From the NCBI RefSeq assembly GCF_947503385.1, contig NZ_CANNDO010000003.1:434001-498000 (forward strand): a stretch of 64,000 nt of DNA, in the 5' to 3' direction. Numbering within the stretch: position 1 is the stretch's first letter; each line of letters begins with the position of its first letter. Below the pieces are notes generated by a model that was not told the origin of the DNA, did no database searches, and saw nothing but the letters and a program-made list of their open reading frames with translations. Source of the DNA: an uncultured Tateyamaria sp. (lineage in GTDB: Bacteria; Pseudomonadota; Alphaproteobacteria; Rhodobacterales; Rhodobacteraceae). The translations under genes were made by a program, and so were the position numbers. This document shows positions 43,444-52,075 of the stretch, piece after piece.

Positions 43444-46400
43444 ATGGGCCGCTTTTTCGTCACGCGCCCCGTCTTTGCCATCGTCGTTTCGGTGATTATG
43501 ACCATTGTCGGCCTGCTCGCCTATTTCGAGCTTCCGGTGGAACAATATCCCGAAATCGCGCCCCCTTCCATCGTCGTACGCGCGGCCTATCCCGGTGCGG
43601 ACGCGGCCACCATTGCCGCAACCGTGGCCACCCCCATTGAACAGGAAATCAATGGGGTCGAGGGAATGCTGTACATGTCATCCTATTCGACCGCAGACGG
43701 GTCGATGTCGCTGACCATCACATTCGAGTTGGGCACCGATCTGGATTCGGCTCAGGTGCTTGTGCAGAACCGTGTGGCCGTTGCCGAACCGCGCCTGCCG
43801 CAAGAGGTGCGGGCCCTCGGCGTGACCACCACCAAGTCTTCACCCGATCTGATGATGGTCGTTCACATGCTGTCGCCGGACGAAACATTCGACCAACTTT
43901 ACGTGTCGAACTATGCCCGCTCGCGGGTTCGGGACCAACTGGTGCGGCTGGACGGCGTGGGCGATCTGCTGATCTTTGGAGAGCGTGAGTTTTCGGCCCG
44001 CGTCTGGCTTGACCCCGACCGGCTGGGGTCGCTGGGGTTGACGGCAGGCGATGTGGTGTCGGCGCTGCGGGAACAGAATGTGCAGGTGTCGGGCGGATCA
44101 CTGGGCGCGCCACCCAACAATTCCGCGAATGCGTTTCAGGTCACCCTGACCACGCAGGGACGGCTTGAGGACCCGCGTGAATTTGGCCGCGTCATTGTCA
44201 AATCCACCCCGGACGGACGCGTTGTGCGCGTGCGCGATGTGGCACGGGTCGAGATCGGCGCGCGGTCCTACATCACGAACTCTTACCTCAACAACAAACC
44301 CGCGGTTGCCCTTGGCATCTTCCAACGCCCCGGATCGAATGCGCTTGCCTCTGCGGACGAGATCATCAGCGTGATGGAGACCTTGTCCGAGGACTTTCCC
44401 CCCGGTCTCGAATACCAAGTTGTCTATAACCCCACCGAATTCATCGAAGCATCCGTGAACGCGGTCTACCAAACCCTGTTCGAAGCGGTGCTGCTGGTGG
44501 TTGTCGTCATCATCGTATTCCTGCAAAGCCTGCGCACGGCCGTCATCCCCTTGCTGGCCATTCCCGTGTCGCTGATCGGGACCTTTGCAGCGATGTACGC
44601 CCTCGGATACTCCCTCAATCTGCTGACGCTTTTCGGTCTGATCCTCGCTATCGGCATTGTCGTGGACGACGCCATCGTCGTGGTCGAGAATGTGGAGCGG
44701 AACATTGCCAACGGCATGACCCCACGCGACGCAACCGCGCGCACCATGGACGAAGTACAGAACGCCGTCATCGGAACATCGCTGGTGCTGATTGCCGTGT
44801 TTGTGCCTGCGGCCCTCGTGCCCGGCATCACCGGGCAATTCTACCGGCAGTTTGCCGTGACGATCTCGGTCGCGACTGTGATTTCGACCATCAATTCGCT
44901 GAGCCTGTCCCCGGCAATGGCTGCGGCCCTGCTCAAGCCGCAAAGCGATGCGCCATCGCGCAATCCATTGCGCTTTGTCACGACGCCGCTGGCCAATGGC
45001 TTTAACAAAGGGTTCGACGCGTTGGCACGCGGCTATGGCCGCGTGGTGCGCGGGCTGGTCAGCACGTGGGGGATGTTGGGGCTTGCGGTGACGGCTTTTG
45101 CCGGGCTGCTGGGCGTGACCTACTGGCTCAATACCCAAGTGCCCACGGGCTTTATTCCAGAGGCTGATCAGGGCTATGCCATTGTCGTGGTCCAATTGCC
45201 AGACGGTGCCGCGCTTGACCGAACCGATGCCATCATGCGGCAGGCAACGGACATCGCCCTTGGCACGCCCGGGGTGACGAACGCAGTCGCCTTTGCCGGG
45301 TTCTCGGGTGCCACATTCACAAATGCCAGCAATCAAGGCGTGATTTTCACCACCTTTGAAACCTTCGAAGACCGCGAGGCCAGCGGACTGACATCAGGCG
45401 CCATCGTTGGCCAATTGTTTGGCCGGATGCAAAGCCTGCGCGAGGCGTTCATCATTGCCATCGCGCCGCCTGCTGTTCGCGGTGTCGGCACCGGCGGTGG
45501 TTTTAAACTGCAACTGCAAGAGACGGAAAGCGCCGACATGGCCCGCGTTCTGAATTCTGCCTATGCCATCATGGGCAGCGCGGGACAGTCGGACAAGGTG
45601 CAGGGCGTGTTCACGACATTCTCCTCCGGTGCGCCGCAACTCTTTCTTGAGATTGACCGGGTGCGGGCACAAATGCTCAACGTGCCCATCGGCGCCATTT
45701 TCGAGGCATTGTCGATCAATCTTGGCTCAGCCTATGTCAACGATTTCAACGCCTTTGGCCGCCTGTTTCAGGTGCGCGCCCAAGCCGACGAACAATTCCG
45801 CCTGACCGAAAGCGATATCCGCAGCCTGCGGGTGCGGTCCGCGACCGGGGCGCTGGTGCCGCTGGGCACTTTGGTCACCGTTCAGGAAACCGCAGGGCCC
45901 GCATTGGTTCAGCGCTACAATCAGCAAGTGTCCGTCCCGGTGCAGGGGTCGCCTGCCCCCGGTGTGTCGACAGGCGAAGCGCTGATTGCGATGGAGGCAC
46001 TGGCAGAAACGGTCATGCCGCCCGGACTGGATTACGAATGGACAGAACTGGCATTGCAGGAGCGCAATCAGGGCGATACGGCGATTTACATCTTTGCCTT
46101 CTCCATTCTCTTTGCCTTTCTGTTTCTCGCCGCGTTGTACGAAAGTTGGGTCCTGCCCATCGCGATCATCCTTATTGTTCCGCTGGCTGTGTTGGGGGCT
46201 TTGGGCGGGGTCATGTTCCGCGGTATGGACAACAACATCCTCACTCAGGTCGGATTGATCGTGTTGGTCGGACTGGCGGCCAAGAATGCCATTCTGATCG
46301 TGGAGTTCGCCAAACAGGCACAGGAGGAACGCGGCCTTTCGCCCGTCGAGGCCGCTGTCGAGGCCAGCCAGTTGCGCCTCAGACCGATCTTGATGACAGC

Positions 46401-46590
46401 GTTTGCCTTTATCCTCGGCGTTTTGCCCTTGACCATCGCCACCGGCGCAGGGTCAGAGATGCGGCAGGCCTTGGGCACCGCCGTGTTGTTCGGCATGTCC
46501 GGCGTCACGTTCCTCGGCCTGTTTTTCACACCGGTGTTCTACGTGCTGTTGCGCCGCCTCTTTCCGGGTCGGGTGGAGGCCGCGACATAG
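43444..46590 (+). CDS. RND-family efflux pump, inner-membrane transporter
   Basis: 1048 residues, the full size for the HAE1 group (AcrB, MexB, MexF). N-terminus 'FFVTRPVFAIVVSVIM', 'FELPVEQYPEIAPPSIVV'. Proton-relay Asp pair in TM4 'GIVVDDAIVVVENVERNI', TM10 Lys region 'AAKNAILIVEFAKQAQEE', and 'LRPILMTAFAFILGVLPL'. The two large periplasmic loops are present. Exports hydrophobic or amphiphilic compounds with proton influx; substrate not predictable. The start at 43444, 1 bp after the adaptor stop, matches the family N-terminus. Confidence 0.96.
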   Translation: MGRFFVTRPVFAIVVSVIMTIVGLLAYFELPVEQYPEIAPPSIVVRAAYPGADAATIAATVATPIEQEINGVEGMLYMSSYSTADGSMSLTITFELGTDLDSAQVLVQNRVAVAEPRLPQEVRALGVTTTKSSPDLMMVVHMLSPDETFDQLYVSNYARSRVRDQLVRLDGVGDLLIFGEREFSARVWLDPDRLGSLGLTAGDVVSALREQNVQVSGGSLGAPPNNSANAFQVTLTTQGRLEDPREFGRVIVKSTPDGRVVRVRDVARVEIGARSYITNSYLNNKPAVALGIFQRPGSNALASADEIISVMETLSEDFPPGLEYQVVYNPTEFIEASVNAVYQTLFEAVLLVVVVIIVFLQSLRTAVIPLLAIPVSLIGTFAAMYALGYSLNLLTLFGLILAIGIVVDDAIVVVENVERNIANGMTPRDATARTMDEVQNAVIGTSLVLIAVFVPAALVPGITGQFYRQFAVTISVATVISTINSLSLSPAMAAALLKPQSDAPSRNPLRFVTTPLANGFNKGFDALARGYGRVVRGLVSTWGMLGLAVTAFAGLLGVTYWLNTQVPTGFIPEADQGYAIVVVQLPDGAALDRTDAIMRQATDIALGTPGVTNAVAFAGFSGATFTNASNQGVIFTTFETFEDREASGLTSGAIVGQLFGRMQSLREAFIIAIAPPAVRGVGTGGGFKLQLQETESADMARVLNSAYAIMGSAGQSDKVQGVFTTFSSGAPQLFLEIDRVRAQMLNVPIGAIFEALSINLGSAYVNDFNAFGRLFQVRAQADEQFRLTESDIRSLRVRSATGALVPLGTLVTVQETAGPALVQRYNQQVSVPVQGSPAPGVSTGEALIAMEALAETVMPPGLDYEWTELALQERNQGDTAIYIFAFSILFAFLFLAALYESWVLPIAIILIVPLAVLGALGGVMFRGMDNNILTQVGLIVLVGLAAKNAILIVEFAKQAQEERGLSPVEAAVEASQLRLRPILMTAFAFILGVLPLTIATGAGSEMRQALGTAVLFGMSGVTFLGLFFTPVFYVLLRRLFPGRVEAAT

Positions 46591-46868
46591 GTGATCTGCC
46601 ACATGGCGTTGATCCACGGTCGATGCGATGGGCACCCCGGTCGCGTTTGGGTGGCAGCTGGCTGACAAGATTTCGCGGCAACGTTCGACGAGATTGCCAC
46701 CGATCGGCTTGTGCGCGTCACGACGGCCTACACGGCGGCAGAAGCAATCTGTTTTTGCCAATGCATACGACAATTGGGACGCGATAATCCAAGTTGCGCG
46801 CCGTTACAGGTGTTCATTGGCGAGGCTGGGCAGACATGACATAGGACGCGCCGGGCGCTGCTTGCCCG
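46591..46868. other. Spacer after the RND operon, possible gene relic
   Basis: This 278-bp gap separates the RND pump from the convergent CoA-transferase. One plus-strand frame (46666-46839) reads 57 protein-like codons ('AATFDEIATDRLVRVTTAYT') but has no good start, and a stop lies just upstream at 46663. The preceding part ('MGTPVAFGWQLADK', from 46628) is in another frame. This could be a frameshifted remnant of a small gene; I am not confident. The end (46864-46880) has GCCCGT-CAGCA-ACGGGC overlapping the CoA-transferase stop. Confidence 0.3.
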
Positions 46869-48062
46869 TCAGCAACGGGCCACCACCTCCTGCGCGCGAA
46901 GCGCATCAATTTCAGCATCGGTATAGCCAAGATCCCGCAGCGTATCCTGCGTGCCCTCGCCCAGCGTCTGCGGCGGCGTGTCACCCGGTTCAGGCGTGTC
47001 CTGCACACGGAACGGCAGGCCGCAAAACCCCGCCGCCCCTCGGCCAACGAAATCACGTTGGCGCGCAGGCGGAAGCCGGAGCGCATCCGGCAAGCTCCTT
47101 ACCATTGCGCACGGCACACCGGCCTCCATCAACAAACCTTCCCAGATGTCTGCCGGGCGCGTGCGTAGGACATCGCACAGCGCCAGCCCCAAGGCCTGAC
47201 CATTTGCATCGCGTGCCGCCGGTGTCGCAAACTGCGGGTCACTCAGCCAATCCGAACGTCCCAAAGCATGGGCCAAGGCGTGGAACTGCGCCTCTTCATT
47301 CACCCCGAGGCTGATTTGCCCCTCGGCACAATCAAACACACCGGATGAGGGTGACCGGCTGTTGGCCGCGTTGCCCCGTGACTTTGGCTCATGCCCTGTC
47401 AGCTGCAAATCGGTGATCGTTGAGCTCATCAAGGCAAAGGCAGTTTCAAGCATCGACACATCGACAAACGCACCGACGCCCGTTTTGTCGCGCTGCATCA
47501 GTGCCGCCATGACGGCCAGAGCCCCAGACAGGCCCGTTGCGTAGTCCACGATGGGCGCGCCGGTGCGCAGTGGTCCGGTATCCTGCGTGCCGGTCAGCGC
47601 CATCAGACCGCTGATCGCCTGTATGTTCACGTCATAGGCGGGCGCTCCGGCCATATCGTTGTCCCGCCCATAGCCGGTCATCGCACAGTGGATCAGCCAG
47701 GGATTGACGGCGCGCGTGTCGGATTCGGTCAGCTTGAGCCGGGTCAGCGTTTCGGGACGGTGGTTTTCGACCAGAACATCGGCAGAGGCCAAAAGGCGGG
47801 CAAAAACATCGCGCCCCGCGTCCCTGCCCAGATCCAGTGCAAGCGACCGTTTGCCCGCGCTTTGGGTCAGGTAGGCCGTGCTCATACCCGCCGCCGCGCG
47901 CGCTTTGTCAGTGCCACCCCGGTGGCGCATCGCATCGCCCCGTCCGGGGCGTTCGACCTTGATCACCTCCGCGCCCAGCAGGCCGAGATAGTAGGCGCAG
48001 GCCGGACCAGCCAGCACGTGCGTCCAGTCAACCACACGGATACCATCCAGCGGCAAGGTCAT
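46869..48062 (-). CDS. CaiB/BaiF (class III) CoA-transferase
   Basis: 397 residues. N-terminus 'LDGIRVVDWTHVLAGPACAY' and 'LGAEVIKVERPGRGDAMRH' are diagnostic of the family (formyl-CoA transferase, CaiB, succinyl-CoA:acid transferases). The catalytic Asp is expected in 'PAYDVNIQAISGLMALTG', and 'VENHRPETLTRL' is also conserved. It moves CoA to an incoming carboxylate without ATP. It overlaps the TctA gene by 4 bp and ends the TctC-TctB-TctA operon, so it probably activates the acid taken up by that transporter. Confidence 0.9.
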   Translation of the reverse strand: MTLPLDGIRVVDWTHVLAGPACAYYLGLLGAEVIKVERPGRGDAMRHRGGTDKARAAAGMSTAYLTQSAGKRSLALDLGRDAGRDVFARLLASADVLVENHRPETLTRLKLTESDTRAVNPWLIHCAMTGYGRDNDMAGAPAYDVNIQAISGLMALTGTQDTGPLRTGAPIVDYATGLSGALAVMAALMQRDKTGVGAFVDVSMLETAFALMSSTITDLQLTGHEPKSRGNAANSRSPSSGVFDCAEGQISLGVNEEAQFHALAHALGRSDWLSDPQFATPAARDANGQALGLALCDVLRTRPADIWEGLLMEAGVPCAMVRSLPDALRLPPARQRDFVGRGAAGFCGLPFRVQDTPEPGDTPPQTLGEGTQDTLRDLGYTDAEIDALRAQEVVARC

Positions 48063-49558
48063 GGCGCGCTCTCAACAGCGCGCGCCCGGGCCAGCCCGCG
48101 CATACGAAACAGCAGTGCGCTGATGCCGATCAACAGGAACAACAGCGCGACAGGACGCGTGACGAAAATCAGCAGCCCATTGTCCGACAGCAGCAGCGCT
48201 TGGCGAAACGTCTCTTCTGCACCGCCCGCCAGCACAAAGGAAATGACGAAGGCTGCCGGATTGAAATCAAGCTTGCGCATGGCCCAACCGGCAAAACCGG
48301 CCGCCACCATCACATAGACGTCAAACAGGTTGCCGCGCGACGTGTATGCCGCAACGAAAGAGGTCAGGAAGATCACCGGATACAGCACACGGGTGGGAAT
48401 ACGCGTGATAAAGCGCCCGACAAACGCCGCTCCAAAATAGCCGATCAGGCCATAGAACACGATGCCGATCAGGCCGCAGGCGAACAACGCATAGATCAAG
48501 TCGCGACTGGTGAGAAACAGCGTTGGGCCGATCTGGATGCCATGGATCAGGAACACACCGATCAGGATCGCGCCAATCGTGGACCCCGGAATACCAAGCG
48601 TCAGAAGCGGCGCCATTGACGGCCCGCTCACCGCGTTGTTCGCGGCTTCGGGTGCAGCCACCCCTTCAAGCGCGCCGTTGCCCCAGTCCTGAGGGTTGCG
48701 CGCACGGCGCTTGCCCTCTCCATACGCGACAAATGCCGCGATGGCGGACCCAAGGCCGGGCAACATGCCGATGAAGGACCCGATCAGCGACGACCTGAAT
48801 ACATGTGGCAGGCAGGGCCGGTATTCGGCCCATGTCAGGCCGTTGCGGACTTCATCATCGCCTTCTGCAATGATCTCGGGCGCTTTGCCGCGTGCTTCGA
48901 TCTGGGCAAAGACTTCGCCCAGCACAAAAATCCCGATCATCAGAGGCACCAGTCCGATTCCGTTGGTCAGGTCGAAACTGCCGAAGGTAAACCGTTCCGT
49001 GGAACTGATCGGGTCCAGCCCGACCATAGCAACCAGCACGCCCAACGCAGCAGAAGCAAGCCCGCGCGTGACCGATTTTCCGATGACCGAACCGATGACA
49101 ATGAAGGCTGCAAAATAGACCGCAAACAGTTCTGGCGGGCCAAGTTTCAAGGCAATCGTTGCAATCCACGCAACACCGACGATCAACAGAATTTCACCTG
49201 TGAAATCACCAATAACGGACGAGATGGTGGCCACTTTCATCGCCTTGCTGGCCTTGCCCTGCCGGGCAAGCGGGTAGCCATCAATTTGCGTTGCGGCAGA
49301 GGCCGCCGTTCCCGGTGTGTTGAACAGGATCGCAGCAATGGACCCACCGTACCGGCCCGACTTGCCAATGACATAGAGAAAGGCAAGCGCGGGCAGCGGT
49401 TCCATATAGAAGGTGAGCGGCAGGAGCATCGCAATGGCAGCAGAGGCGGTCAGACCCGGGATCGCCCCGACGATCATGCCGACAATGGCGGCTGCCAGCA
49501 CCCATGCCATGAGACTGGGGTCGCTCAGCACGCTTGCGAGGGCAGGAAAAATGTCCAT
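48059..49558 (-). CDS. Tripartite tricarboxylate transporter large subunit TctA
   Basis: 499 residues from the ATG at 49558, giving the normal TctA N-terminus 'MDIFPALASVLSDP'; the longer open frame would overlap TctB. Around 12 hydrophobic segments with family motifs 'GMIVGAIPGLTASAAIAMLL', 'SGRYGGSIAAILFNTPGTA', 'GFLIG'-like glycine runs, and 'EGVAAPEAANNAVSGPSMAP' with 'LTLGIPGSTIGAILIGVF'. It forms the ion-coupled pore with TctB; the TctC receptor is two genes upstream. Confidence 0.95.
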   Translation of the reverse strand: MDIFPALASVLSDPSLMAWVLAAAIVGMIVGAIPGLTASAAIAMLLPLTFYMEPLPALAFLYVIGKSGRYGGSIAAILFNTPGTAASAATQIDGYPLARQGKASKAMKVATISSVIGDFTGEILLIVGVAWIATIALKLGPPELFAVYFAAFIVIGSVIGKSVTRGLASAALGVLVAMVGLDPISSTERFTFGSFDLTNGIGLVPLMIGIFVLGEVFAQIEARGKAPEIIAEGDDEVRNGLTWAEYRPCLPHVFRSSLIGSFIGMLPGLGSAIAAFVAYGEGKRRARNPQDWGNGALEGVAAPEAANNAVSGPSMAPLLTLGIPGSTIGAILIGVFLIHGIQIGPTLFLTSRDLIYALFACGLIGIVFYGLIGYFGAAFVGRFITRIPTRVLYPVIFLTSFVAAYTSRGNLFDVYVMVAAGFAGWAMRKLDFNPAAFVISFVLAGGAEETFRQALLLSDNGLLIFVTRPVALLFLLIGISALLFRMRGLARARAVESAP

Positions 49559-49562
49559 GCGG

Positions 49563-50030
49563 TCAAGGCCCGCCCATGATGTCAAGCAGGTCGAACCAGC
49601 GTCCGAGCGGTGGAAAGACGCCCAGCAGTTCAAAAAACACGAGGTGATAGATCGCGGGGCACAGGACAGCGGCAAGGCCAAGTCCGATGGCATTGCGCAC
49701 GCCGAAAATCCACAGCGCTGCGGGCGCCGCAACTGCGGTGCTCAGCAGGTAGCCAAACGCAGAAATCGACCAGACGTAAGTTATGGACAGCGCCAAAAGG
49801 CCTGTAATGGCAGGCCAGTGTCGCCGGTCCAGTCGCGCACCATCCGCTACGCGCAGTTCGGCCGCGCCCAGCGCAATCAGGGCCAGCGCGCCTGCCAAGG
49901 GAAAATACCGCGCGCCCCAGCGGCCATACTGATCCAAGGAGATGGACAGCGCAGTCACGGTGGCGCCGATCCCGATCAGGATCAGCGCCACACCAACCAC
50001 CCGAGGGGCGGGAGAAGACCCTTGGGTCAT
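49563..50030 (-). CDS. Tripartite tricarboxylate transporter small subunit TctB
   Basis: 155 residues, four hydrophobic helices ('VGVALILIGIGATVTALSIS', 'YFPLAGALALIALGAAEL', 'WPAITGLLALSITYVWSIS', 'AVLCPAIYHLVFFELLGVF'), the size and topology of TctB. 'GRWGARYFPL' after the first helix is typical. It lies between TctC and TctA with gaps of 5 and 4 bp. Confidence 0.9.
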   Translation of the reverse strand: MTQGSSPAPRVVGVALILIGIGATVTALSISLDQYGRWGARYFPLAGALALIALGAAELRVADGARLDRRHWPAITGLLALSITYVWSISAFGYLLSTAVAAPAALWIFGVRNAIGLGLAAVLCPAIYHLVFFELLGVFPPLGRWFDLLDIMGGP

Positions 50031-50035
50031 TCGGT

Positions 50036-50998
50036 CTAGCCTTGCGACTTCAGCGCGTCGATCACGGGCTGGGTATCGGCCTGCATCTGCCGCAACCGCG
50101 CCTCGGTATCTGCGCCGCTGAGAAAGGCGGGCACATTGCCGCGCTCGCGCATCAGGTCCGCGAATTGCTGGGTTTCGGTGATCTGCTTCAACGCTGTCTC
50201 CATGCCTGCGATGATTTCCGGGTCGGTGCCTTTTGGCGCAAAGAACACAATAGGCGACGATACGGCGACGTAGTCAAACCCAAGTTCTGCCAGCGTTGGC
50301 ACATCATCGCGGATCGGATCCCGCTCTGGTGCGACAAGCGCCAGCACGCGCAATTCGTTCTCGAACCCGGCGGCTTGCTGGATACCGACAAAGGCGAAAT
50401 CAACCTGCGCGCCGATCACGGCAGCGCGGGTCGGGCCACCGCCCTTGAAGGGCACATCCTGCGCCTCGAGCCCATTGCGATTGAGAAAGCTTTGCCCCGC
50501 CACCTGATGGAACCCGCCGCGCCCGTTATGGGCCCAACGCAGGCTGCCGGGGTTGGCGCGGGCGGCATCCACAAGATCCTGAACCGTCTGGAACGGGCTG
50601 CTCGCAGGCACAATGACCGCAGGCGTCAGATTGCCGATCTGGGCAATGATATCGAAACTGTCGAACGGGTTCACATCCGTGTCCCGCAACATCGACGTCA
50701 ACAAAAAGGACCCTGCCGACGTCACCATGACCGTGTTGCCATCGGGGCGTGCCGCAGCCGCTTCGGTTGCGCCGGTAATACCGGACGAACCGGGCTTGTT
50801 CACGATGACCAGCGGCACCGGCAGGATACCATCGGCCGACGCCGCCGCAGCACGGGCCAGCGCATCGGTGCCGCCGCCCGCGGAATAGGGCAGAATGGCA
50901 TTGATGGGCCGACGTGGGTTCCATTCGGCAAGCGCTGGTCCAGCGGCAAGCAGTGCGGATGCGGACAGACCTGTCCTGATGAAATCGCGTCTTTGCAT
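50036..50998 (-). CDS. TctC-family solute receptor with Tat-like signal
   Basis: 320 residues. The N-terminus 'MQRRDFIRTGLSASALLAAG' has a twin-arginine-like motif (R-R-D-F-I-R), so it may be exported folded; Sec export is also possible. The mature protein has TctC marks: 'PINAILPYSAGGGTDALARA', 'IVNKPGSSGITGATEAAAA', 'NPGSLRWAHNGRGG', 'DVPFKGGGPTRAAVIGAQVD', 'DVPTLAELGFD'. It starts the tctCBA/CoA-transferase operon, preceded by GGAGG, and faces a LysR gene. Ligand probably a small carboxylate. Confidence 0.92.
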   Translation of the reverse strand: MQRRDFIRTGLSASALLAAGPALAEWNPRRPINAILPYSAGGGTDALARAAAASADGILPVPLVIVNKPGSSGITGATEAAAARPDGNTVMVTSAGSFLLTSMLRDTDVNPFDSFDIIAQIGNLTPAVIVPASSPFQTVQDLVDAARANPGSLRWAHNGRGGFHQVAGQSFLNRNGLEAQDVPFKGGGPTRAAVIGAQVDFAFVGIQQAAGFENELRVLALVAPERDPIRDDVPTLAELGFDYVAVSSPIVFFAPKGTDPEIIAGMETALKQITETQQFADLMRERGNVPAFLSGADTEARLRQMQADTQPVIDALKSQG

Positions 50999-51105
50999 GA
51001 TGTCCTCCCAAAGGTCGCAGGAGCCGTTGGTCAGCCCCATTGTGATCTTGGCTGGACCGTAGCGCACCTTTTGACGTAGAAAAAACGCAATTATCAGAAC
51101 TAAAC

Positions 51106-51120
51106 TTCGAGAAATTCGAA
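51106..51120. promoter_or_regulatory. LysR-type operator
   Basis: TTCGA-GAAAT-TCGAA (51106-51120) is a perfect 5-bp inverted repeat fitting T-N11-A. It ends 2 bp before the LysR start codon, a usual autoregulatory place, and could also serve the divergent tctC promoter. The remaining gap (50999-51105) holds the tctC leader. Confidence 0.6.
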
Positions 51121-51122
51121 CG

Positions 51123-52037
51123 ATGAACTTACGCAGCCTCAAGGTGTTTGCCCTCGTGATGGAGGAAGGCACGCTGGCCCGTGCCGCACAAACCATGAAC
51201 CTGAGCCAATCCGCCGCCAGCCGCCTGTTACACCTGCTGGAGGATGAGTTCGCCATTCGTCTCTTTCGACGCGAGAACCGCCGCCTGATCGCAACGCCCG
51301 AGGCGGAACGTTTCTATCCCGAAGCGCTCCGCATCCTGTCGCAGATTGAATCACTGCCCGACTTTGTGCAGCGCATTCAGAGCGAACGGCCAGAGCCGTT
51401 TCGTATCATCGCGCAGACCCGGATCGTCAACGGGCTGGTTATACCGGCAATTGCGTTGATGCAGGACGCCTTTGCAGATCAGCCGGTCAAGCTGGAGATC
51501 CATCCCCGCCGCGACCTTGGGCGGCGCATGATGAATGATCGCTACGACATTGGCGTCACCGCGCTCCCTTTGCCCGTGGACCAACCAACACCCACCCGGC
51601 TGGGCACGGCGCCGCTCAAGGTCGCGCTGTCAAAGGATCATCCGCTGGCCGACCGCGCCCTGCTGTGTCCCGGTGATCTGGCGAACGTCCCCTATATTGC
51701 GCTGGACGACACAACTGTTATCCGGCGGATCGTCGATCAGGAGATGGCCGCCGCCGGCACGCGGCTGGAGGTTGCGCATGAGGTGTCGAACGGGTCCGCC
51801 GCCTACCGGTTGGTGCAACGGGGTCTGGGCTTTACTTTTGCCGATCCCATTGCGCTGGACCCCGAACTGGAAACCGATGTGCGGCTGATTGATTGGGCAC
51901 CACGGATGGAGGTCGACCTTGGCTATTTCATCCCGAACCCGGATCGCCGCACCACGCTTGTCCGCAGGTTCGAAGAGGCGTTGCAGACGGTTTTCACACA
52001 GCGCTGCGGTCAAGAAAATGGGCCCGCGCGCGCATAG
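51123..52037 (+). CDS. LysR-family regulator
   Basis: 304 residues. Helix-turn-helix 'GTLARAAQTMNLSQSAASRL' with 'LLEDEFAIRLFRRENRRL', followed by the effector domain ('FRIIAQTRIVNGLVIPAIAL', 'RYDIGVTALPLPVDQPTP', 'SAAYRLVQRGLGFTFADPIA'). Divergent from the tctCBA/CoA-transferase operon with a T-N11-A site in between, so it most likely activates that operon when its substrate is present. Its 3' end overlaps a terminator serving the convergent Liv operon. Confidence 0.93.
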   Translation: MNLRSLKVFALVMEEGTLARAAQTMNLSQSAASRLLHLLEDEFAIRLFRRENRRLIATPEAERFYPEALRILSQIESLPDFVQRIQSERPEPFRIIAQTRIVNGLVIPAIALMQDAFADQPVKLEIHPRRDLGRRMMNDRYDIGVTALPLPVDQPTPTRLGTAPLKVALSKDHPLADRALLCPGDLANVPYIALDDTTVIRRIVDQEMAAAGTRLEVAHEVSNGSAAYRLVQRGLGFTFADPIALDPELETDVRLIDWAPRMEVDLGYFIPNPDRRTTLVRRFEEALQTVFTQRCGQENGPARA

Positions 52038-52049
52038 CGCACAGGCCCA
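52012..52049 (-). terminator. Terminator of the Liv-type operon
   Basis: TGGGCC (52019-52024) pairs with GGCCCA (52044-52049), with further GC-rich pairing inside. On the minus strand the hairpin is followed by ATTTTCTT. It lies 27 bp after the LivJ-like stop and reaches into the end of the convergent LysR gene; on the plus strand GTTTT follows, so it may work both ways. Confidence 0.65.
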
Positions 52050-52075
52050 CATGGCGTTTTGCTGCGCGGCGTGAC

